Below the pieces are notes generated by a model. It had not been told where the DNA came from, made no database searches, and saw nothing but the letters and a program-made list of their open reading frames with translations. Source: Owenia fusiformis (lineage: Eukaryota > Annelida > Polychaeta > Sabellida > Oweniidae). Taken from it: a stretch of 25,000 nucleotides of DNA. The stretch spans positions 1 through 25,000 of the forward strand of contig CAIIXF020000253.1 of assembly GCA_903813345.2 (NCBI GenBank), written 5' to 3'. Every line of letters starts with the position of its first letter. Position 1 is the stretch's first letter. Below are positions 18,663 to 25,000 of this stretch, piece by piece. Position numbers and translations under genes: made by a program.

Positions 18663-19158
18663 AGGTTGGACTTTGAGAAATAATCTAAAGCACTGTGTCA
18701 ACTTGAAATTAAGTGTAATTTGCCTGACATAAATTGTAAAAACTAGTTTAAACGTATTTTTGTTTTACGAGTCTAATAATAAGAAAAGTATTGATATAAT
18801 ATCAAAGGGAAAATACCAAACATGATCAGAAAACACAAGAGAAACAAAATCTTTAAGCGAATATTGTCATTAAAAACAAACCCCAACTATCCCAAATGAA
18901 ATTCAAGCGTCAAAAGAAACAGTGTCCAACACCCCTCCCCTTCCATTCTAATATCAAATATTACGACCCAAAACCATAAAACATAGGGATATTTCATTCA
19001 AACTGAAGTAATTACTATAATTGCTTGGCATGGTAACCAATTGTACGTGTTAGTAACATTCACAATGGATGATCACTGTATGAATTTCAAATCTGTGTTG
19101 ACTACGACCTCTTAATTAAGGTAGACTATGTTAGAAATGTCAGAAGAGCCATATTAAA

Positions 19159-19623
19159 TACAGGGTGACACCAAAAAATGCCGCCCACTTATTTCAGAAT
19201 GACTTTCTTTTATGTGTAGATAGAGTGTTCAATGGAAGAAAGATTGGTTTGCTTGCATTGCATCAATAACTAAGAATAAAGAGATATCACATTTTCCGCG
19301 GAGGCATGCTCTGACACAAAACCGTTCGAAAATGTAATTGAGAAATCTTTCTTTTTTTAAATTTACTTAAAAAGTGAGTCAGTTCCTCAAATATAGCACA
19401 AATTATGAAGGAAAATGGGTAGATATGACATTTAAATGATAAAATATGTGAAAGCAATACAGAAATGACACAAATCATGGCTAAGAAAAAAATCTCAATT
19501 TCAGAAAATTGTATTTGATGCAATTCAAGTACATCAACCTTTGATAAAAAATTACGAAGATTTCGTCGTTATTGACAAAGTTATTCCAGAATAAGTGGGT
19601 GACATTTTTTGTGTCACCCTGTA
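19159..19623. mobile_element. TA-flanked MITE (Tc1/mariner-like) nested in Harbinger
   Basis: The left end TACAGGGTGACACCAAAAAA and the right-end complement TACAGGGTGACACAAAAAAT, each followed by a matching CCACTTATT word, make ~45-bp inverted repeats starting with TA. The interior has no transposase. A 78-codon reverse-strand frame inside has no recognisable feature. Confidence 0.7.
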
Positions 19624-20247
19624 TATTGGCACGGCAACAGAACATATTGCCAAAAATCTGCTTGAACTTATTCAGGAGTTGATGACAGAAATTTATCTTA
19701 AGTCAATCTAAACACTAATTACAAAGTTACACCAATTACAAGTTATTACAAAGCTGTAAGAATTGGCCGAACACCGATGACCGACCACAAAATGGCCACA
19801 GCCAACAATACTAAACTTGGGAGGCTATAATAATATATCAACACTTTTGGTAAGTGGTGATAAACATTAAAATTGTGTTGAAGTTGATAATGAAAAACGT
19901 TTAATAAAATTGAGGTATGCCTTGGGGAAAATGGTGTTTCGGTGTTGCAAAAATGTACATCCAAATCAGCAACAACGATTTTGAATATTCCTTTCGAAAA
20001 CATGACCAACATTACAATTACTTAATCTGTCTTTTAACAAGACAAATAATTATACTAAGAGAATAAACTTTTTTTAGAAAATATCGTTTTAACAAAAAAT
20101 TTAGATGTAAACAACAAAATTTACAAAATAAAAACAAGAGCAGTGAACATGTCGTCACTAAGTCTCTAAGCACTTGACTGACTACGTGGTGCGGATGTGG
20201 AAAAAAGGGTGCTACCAACAAGAGAGACATCCATACTGAGCCCTTCT

Positions 20248-20379
20248 TCACCCAGGAGGACTATTGTCTATTGTGACTTCTTCCTCTGCTTTGTTTGGCT
20301 CTACGGAAGATGGTTGTGTGTCCTCTTTGTTGGGTTTGTTTTGTTCTACGGCGGTTGGTTTTCTTTTAAGTCTTGCCAT
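20248..20379 (-). pseudogene. possible first exon of the second Harbinger protein
   Basis: The reverse strand reads MARLKRKPTAVEQNKPNKED and continues, acidic and hydrophilic, to DNSPPG before TGA, 43 codons. The stop overlaps a donor-like GGGTGAAG, so it could be an exon end. PIF/Harbinger elements usually carry a second, Myb/SANT-like gene beside the transposase, often divergent, and this is the right place. No Myb domain follows in any frame that I can read, so identity is inference and the gene is presumably decayed. Confidence 0.3.
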
Positions 20380-20477
20380 TTTTATATTTCATTAACTTAC
20401 GTTGTGTGAATAGGTTAACAATTTCAGATTTATATATGATAGTGTGGTGTTGTCAAGTAAATTGACCCTTACACTTT

Positions 20478-20660
20478 TCGCAAAGGTTCGTTTAGATTCG
20501 GAAGCATGCGCACAATTGCGCTTTGGTTCGCATGTATGCGTTGTTAATCGCTGACGGGAATCGCTGACGCCTCCTGCTTTTCGTAAGGCATTGTTCAGAT
20601 TCGGAAGAATGCGCATAATGACGCTTTATTTCGCATGTATGCGTTATTACTCGCTGAAGG
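20478..20660 (+). repeat. tandem 103-bp subterminal repeat of Harbinger
   Basis: AGATTCGGAAG at 20494 and 20597 begin two copies that share ATGCGCA, TTCGCATGTATGCGTT and TCGCTGA. Subterminal repeats of this sort often bind the transposon's own DNA-binding protein; that role is inference. Confidence 0.7.
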
Positions 20661-20892
20661 GGATGTCAAAGGTTGTTTACAAGACGCAACGCATCTTAGC
20701 GAAGAGAAGCAGTAATTCGTCACACTTCGTAAAACATTCGCAACAAATAGTTACCTTACATTACTATTCGTTATGTTTTCTATTATGTAACATATTTTTA
20801 AACATTTTCGCTCAATATTCGCCAGAAATGACTAATTTACCACATGCGTCAGGCTGCGTTTGGTGGATTCGTTCATATGTGAGGGGGCCTTA

Positions 20893-21515
20893 TTAAGGAT
20901 AATGTGTACGCAAACAATCCGATTACCATAAATGAACTAAATTAGCAAATAAAGCTAAAATAAGAACGATTGAGGATTTGTGTCAACCTTTTGTCTCAGT
21001 GATCAACAATTTTGAGCGCAGAATTTAAGTTTGTCTTTGTTGGCAGGAGCACATATGAAGCATTTCCTGAAATAGCCACCAAATAAAAACGGAAGGAGAT
21101 TGACATCACTCTGTACTTGATAACTGAGTACGTGTGCATTTGTTTAGTGTGTATGACTCTCATTACAGTATTTACCGTCATCAAGATACATGTACAAGTG
21201 ACCATGGTAAGTTAGGTTAAACACATAAAACCTTTGAATAAAACTGTTCGGGCGTATAATTAGTGTGTTGTTTTTTCATCCAGCTTCCCCTCACACATGT
21301 ATCATTTTATATCAGTATTTTATACATACAACTTTTGAACACATGTACCGTATAAACCAATAAGCAAACGTCCTGTTGATCACATGCCAAGCCCTTGGTG
21401 ATTTCGATATGCTATACATTGACCATTCAAAACAGCATCTAAACCTATTCACACGTTGAACATTAGGGAGGCTTGGACCATTTAAGAAGGTGAGATTTTG
21501 ACTTCCCTCTAGCAC
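20893..21515 (+). repeat. segmental duplication, copy B
   Basis: It matches 1891-2360 in direct orientation with several indels. It contains about 170 bp (20955-21125) that in copy A is replaced by a MITE terminus, and about 50 bp near 21297-21345 bounded by ACACATGTA repeats. No gene is recognised. Confidence 0.85.
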
Positions 21516-21862
21516 GAGCAGAATAAAGCTCGACATTAGACATAAATTGGTATTAAAGAGAACCTGGACGCGTATACGAGCGTGTTATAATAGAGAGATT
21601 TCGCACATAAGAGAAAGTACAACTTATACGTAGAGTCCATTTCACTGCTTCATTTCGTCAGTAGAACGACAAAAATAAGAAATTGGGAGACCATTGTGCA
21701 ATAATATATGGAAAAGTATATTCATAATGTACATGAATGACATTTGTATATTTCATATTTTTTAGTTTTATGTGCAATAAGCCTGTGCCGTCTTGTAATT
21801 TGAAGAATTTCAGCCATGTTAATCTTATTGAAAAAAGTCCTACGCTACGTGAGTAATTACTC

Positions 21863-21906
21863 GAAAAAATATTGGGCTCGGCTGCCGCCTCGCCCAATAT
21901 TTTTTC
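21863..21906. repeat. 15-bp perfect palindrome with GC-rich loop
   Basis: GAAAAAATATTGGGC (21863-21877) pairs with GCCCAATATTTTTTC (21892-21906) around the loop TCGGCTGCCGCCTC. Pairing extends weakly outward through TACTC and CTCGA. Confidence 0.85.
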
Positions 21907-21919
21907 TCGAATAGGTATT

Positions 21920-22740
21920 CTGCCATATCCAGCTCCTGATCATCCAGTATTTGTTTAATATCCTTCTGGATAAACCACATATCCAAAGCGTCCTGGTACA
22001 TAACCCTTAGTTATATATGCGATAAATACGTTTTTTATCCCATGTTAGTCATAACTCTCTTTGCAAATCATTAGATCAATATAATTTTTTTCGAATTTGA
22101 AGTTGAGTATGATGAAGACCTGGGGATAAAGAAAATGATCTTGTTTATTCTAGTTACGGGATCTTGGCGCAGTTTATCGCAAATGCAGGGACATCAGCCC
22201 GGGGATAAATTATATTCATTGATGTTTCATGAATGAAATTCAGGGTTGTATCATACACAAACGTGTAGTGCGATATATATGCTTGCCGGCAGACCGATTA
22301 GATCGTTTTTTAATTCCTTAATGCCGATCTATATTTTTGTTAGTTTTTATTATTTCTTACCGAACAATGATTTTGCATAGTTGGCGATCTTGTTCAATAT
22401 GTTATGTACCTGTTTCAAAACCTAGTTTTATGCACTTACAACTCAAAACATATATAAACTGTGCAGATGTAGTCACAGAGAATATTAAGTGTGTAATATA
22501 TTCAACAAGATTAGTTCATTTATTGGAATGGCACACTCGAGGACTGCTTAAATTCATTGTGAAGCTACTGGTATTTAAATTCAAGTCCCGATTCAAGTAT
22601 TGAAAATATCCATTGTCACTGATGTTTCATTATCATATGTATGGTCTATCATTTGAATTTCTTTCATTACATGTACATGTATATCCATATTGAACTTTCT
22701 GCTGTTTGCCTGCAACGGACGTATAGAAGCTGATTGAGCT
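21920..22740. other. non-coding interval
   Basis: No gene, RNA or mobile element recognised. An 88-codon frame at 22337-22603 shows no family features. Confidence 0.5.
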
Positions 22741-22778
22741 AGGCCGGTGTAACAGGAGTATAAGTCCCTTTGGAAAAT

Positions 22779-22834
22779 AAGTCCGTAGGACTTGTATTTC
22801 TAGGAACGTAGGTCCGTAGGACCTACGTTCCTAG
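22779..22834. repeat. two adjacent palindromes sharing TCCGTAGGA
   Basis: AAGTCCGTAGGACTT (22779-22793) is a 6+3+6 palindrome. CTAGGAACGTAGGTCC (22800-22815) is perfectly complementary to 22819-22834 around GTA. The surrounding 22751-22960 has further GGACTT and TACGGAC words and is bounded by ACAGGAGT at both ends, so it may be a small mobile unit. Confidence 0.8.
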
Positions 22835-23030
22835 GAATATACGTTGTCCTAGTCGGACATATATTCCAAGGTATAATATATATGAAAAATTACTACGGAC
22901 GTATTTTCCTGAAGGACTTGGATTCCTGCTACAGCAGTGACAGGAGTTTAGGTCCATGAAACTCTATACATATTGATTACATAATTAGTCTGTACATAAG
23001 CATACCAACAAAAACACATTGACCAGCCAT

Positions 23031-23120
23031 CCACAATAGCTCAGTAAGTAGAGCGTTTGGTTAGAGTAGAAGTAATAGTTGCATATAATCTAGTGATTAG
23101 TAGAACCTTTGTTCGACTCC
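23031..23120 (+). other. tRNA-like sequence (degenerate tRNA or SINE head)
   Basis: TAGCTCAGTAAGTAGAGCG matches an RNA-polymerase-III A box and D arm. TTTGTTCGACTCCC resembles a B box and T arm about 70 bases on. The acceptor arms do not pair and the spacing is long for an intronless tRNA, so a working tRNA is unlikely. The downstream sequence is AT-rich without a clear SINE tail. Confidence 0.3.
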
Positions 23121-23317
23121 CCCTAGCTACGTATTTTTCATATTTTTCATTTAATTTTATTTTTGGAAGATCGGACTTATTTTAAGGACAGGGTGCATGA
23201 TGGGAAATTTTCTGCATTCCTCAATTGAGTCACATGTTATTTTTCAAACAAGAATAACTCCTTCCCCACATTGTCTACATCTTTCAAGTTTGCACAAAGA
23301 GTGCACTTATGTGCCTA

Positions 23318-23467
23318 GAAAAGCCTTGTGAGAAGGTTTGCTTTGTAAAATGTATAAAAAATGAGAAAATACAGTGAAAAAAAATTCTGAAAATTTTCTG
23401 ATTTTTTTCACGGAATTTTCTTATTTCTTATACACTTTATCAAAACATTCTTCTCACAATTCTTTTC
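23318..23467. mobile_element. 150-bp foldback MITE
   Basis: AGAAAAGCCTTGTGAGAA at the left and TTCTCACAATTCTTTTC at the right are inverted, and the arms remain similar to the centre, where CTGAAAATTTTCTGA forms a palindrome near 23391. It lies about 100 bp upstream of the integrase-like gene. Confidence 0.7.
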
Positions 23468-23570
23468 TTTCAAGAGAAAGCCTGTGATATAAGTGGACAT
23501 CTCAGGCTCGTCACGATCGATTGCTTGACCTTGAATGTTACAATATAAGTTTTGAGTTTGAACATAGAAC

Positions 23571-23717
23571 ATGGAGAAGGCAAAACCAACACAAGGGTTC
23601 TGCCCAGACCCAAACGTGATATACAGGTACTTGACTCGCTACATTGACAAATATCCTCCGCAAACTTCACCAAATGAAAAGCTCACAATTAGGAGGGCAG
23701 CAACAAAAAACTATATG
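23571..23717 (+). CDS. exon 1 of GIN1-like integrase gene
   Basis: The first exon opens MEKAKPTQGF and contains IYRYLTRYIDKYPP and RRAATKNYM, ending in phase 0 at GTGAGT (23718). This resembles the short helical N-terminal segment that precedes the zinc domain in Gypsy-type and GIN1 integrase proteins. The upstream ~100 bp to the foldback MITE would hold the promoter; no clear TATA is seen. The gene continues through three more exons and off the window's right edge. Separate small exons suggest a domesticated integrase or a GINGER-type gene rather than a fresh retrotransposon, which would normally lack introns. Confidence 0.7.
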
Positions 23718-24110
23718 GTGAGTAAAAACTATCATTCTAAACTATTAAAGTGTATGTGAACATTCGGTGTAATTTCGTCAATTTTGATATCCATGTGCGT
23801 TTTCACATTACCATAACTTATTTGATACATTTTTTTCTTTCATATTGCACAGAAGGGGCATAATTGAATGGTTGTAACCATCGAAAACTAGAGTTTGCTG
23901 TATGTTTTGAGCTTATTGCATAATATTACATTGCTTAAGGTGCTATGGAAGTTAACAGGAAATGACAAAACAAAAATGTGGACGTTTTTTGGGCAACCCT
24001 GTATAATATAGAATAACCAAAAATGAGTGGTATTGTTTTCAAAATTGCACAGATATCAACATGGGCATCTACCTTAAATTCGAAATATTGAAATAAATTC
24101 TATTTTGCAT

Positions 24111-24291
24111 CTTCTAAATGGTACGCTGTATAACAGTACTCTGGGGAAGACAACTCCAACAGAAAGCATACAAGATAGTGACAGTGCTAGCACTGACAAT
24201 GAAGACCAGCGGCCAAGAAAATGGAGAAAAGTGGTCCTTGATGAAGACAAACGTAAAAGACTGTTTTCGTCTTTCCATTCCTCAACACTTG
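24111..24291 (+). CDS. exon 2 of GIN1-like gene, preceded by AT instead of AG
   Basis: The open frame LLNGTLYN continues through an acidic Ser/Asp/Glu-rich insert to KVVLDEDKRKRLFSSFHSST. The pattern 'short product-loop, charged insert, histidine of the zinc domain' fits GIN1-like proteins. The donor GGTGAGA leaves one base for exon 3. The start is placed at 24111 because that continues exon 1 in phase 0 and follows a pyrimidine-rich TTCTATTTTGC. The two bases just before it are AT, and no AG lies within the 60 bases upstream. This could be a mutation, a sequencing error or a rare GT-AT intron. Confidence 0.65.
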
Positions 24292-24428
24292 GTGAGATTT
24301 TAAGTAAATCTTCTAGAATTAAAATTATCACGCTATTTGCACAAAAAAGTTGAATGAAACCTCACTTGTAAACCAAACTATATGTAAATTGTAAGTTTTT
24401 TGCATTTGTTGAAAAATAATTATTTCAG

Positions 24429-24616
24429 CTGGCCACTTAGGACGTGATAAAGTATACCAGAAAATGTCTAGCAGATACTGGTGGCCAAAGATGGTTGACG
24501 ACGTTAAAGACATGATAGCATCATGTGACATTTGTCAACGAACTAATAAGTCGATTAAGAATGTGAAACAGCCCCTGCAACCAATACAAGTGCGTTTCCA
24601 AGAAGCATGGAGACAG
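24429..24616 (+). CDS. exon 3 of GIN1-like gene: zinc-binding (HHCC) domain
   Basis: The acceptor TTATTTCAG ends at 24428 and the first two bases complete an Ala codon. AGHLGRDKVYQKMSSRYWWP is the classic H2C2 integrase zinc-domain motif: the second histidine lies here and the first in exon 2 (H-x6-H). CDICQR supplies the two cysteines. The exon runs through QPLQPIQVRFQEAWRQ to the donor GTAGGA (24617) in phase 0. Confidence 0.88.
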
Positions 24617-24860
24617 GTAGGATCAAACGTACTTATTCATTTATGCAAGCCTACAAACTCGACAAAGCATGTTGCTTGTTATGTGTTCAAGTCCGTTTAG
24701 TTCGTATTCTAAAACGACTGCAATTTCTTCTTGATGAAAGTACATCATTTCAAGTGCAAGTAACAAAAGCGTTTTCTTTTACATCTAGGATATGCAAGTA
24801 TGTATTGAAATGTTTATTTGTATATATGTAGAAATATGTATTGTATAATTAATGTTACAG

Positions 24861-25000
24861 ATAGGAATTGATCTTATTGGCCCCCTCCAAGAAACCCCAA
24901 CAGGAAATAAATACGCCTGTACTGTCACCTGCTATTTTTCTAAATGGGCGGAAGCGAAGGCCTTAAAAACAAAATCCGCTGTAGAGGTTGCGCAATATTT
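24861..25000 (+). CDS. exon 4 of GIN1-like gene: start of integrase core (cut by window end)
   Basis: The acceptor TTACAG ends at 24860, phase 0. IGIDLIGPLQETPTGNKYAC begins the RNase-H-like rve core; the Asp of GIDLIGP is the first acid of the DDE triad. YFSKWAEAKALKTK is the following conserved strand and helix. The second Asp and the Glu would lie beyond 25000, so catalytic integrity cannot be judged. Confidence 0.88.
   Translation, partial: MGIDLIGPLQETPTGNKYACTVTCYFSKWAEAKALKTKSAVEVAQY

Larger units (their letters stand above)
17097..20889 (+). mobile_element. PIF/Harbinger DNA transposon, 3.8 kb, decayed
   Basis: The left end AGCCCCCCTCACATATGAACG and right end TTCGTTCATATGTGAGGGGG-CC are ~22-bp inverted repeats with one indel. 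TTA occurs on both sides (17094-17096 and 20890-20892), the family's 3-bp target duplication. It carries a broken transposase on the plus strand, a possible second ORF on the minus strand and a nested MITE. The flanks rejoin as the same segment seen at ~1885-1900, where no insertion exists. The long stretch 18663-20245 holds only the MITE and AT-rich decayed sequence. Confidence 0.85.

Noticed and set aside
18344-18701. Reverse-strand open frames over the Harbinger last exon
   Set aside because: They are shadows of the plus-strand transposase exon, which has clear family motifs.
23031-23120. Functional tRNA gene
   Set aside because: A-box and B-box-like words are present, but the acceptor stem does not pair and the spacing is too long.

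Overview
The window looks like eukaryotic, probably invertebrate and most likely bivalve-mollusc, genomic DNA. It is AT-rich. The few recognisable genes are split by short GT-AG introns, and most of the sequence is nested mobile elements. The mollusc assignment is inference. It rests on a pair of elements with a GTCY tetranucleotide microsatellite beside about six tandem ~162-bp repeats, the layout I recall for bivalve 'pearl' (Helitron-like) elements. Other lophotrochozoans cannot be excluded.

Layout. 1-1890: nested copies of a TTAA-flanked inverted-repeat family whose ends contain GCGCTTTAAAGCG. 1891-2360: unique DNA that recurs at 20893-21515. 2557-4188: four abutting TAA-flanked MITEs. 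5192-8295: a three-exon gene joining a predicted signal peptide to a bacterial-type cold-shock domain, with a LINE fragment in intron 1 and a large foldback element in intron 2. 8497-9672: a palindromic MITE and a second foldback copy. 9676-15643: two pearl-like elements in inverted orientation around a 3-kb spacer of hairpins and smaller elements. 15816-16330: a possible last exon and an Asn/Gly-rich ORF. 16334-17093: a second, flipped copy of the TTAA element. 17097-20889: a decayed PIF/Harbinger transposon with a TTA target duplication. 20893-23467: the duplicated flank, palindromes and a tRNA-like sequence. 23571 to the window end: the 5' part of an intron-containing, GIN1-like integrase gene.

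Two host-like genes stand out. The cold-shock gene has matching splice phases across all three exons, so a secreted cold-shock protein is a real possibility. The integrase gene is open in every exon, but exon 2 is preceded by AT where AG is expected. Most other open frames are spurious or belong to dead transposons. No operon, CRISPR array or rRNA was seen.
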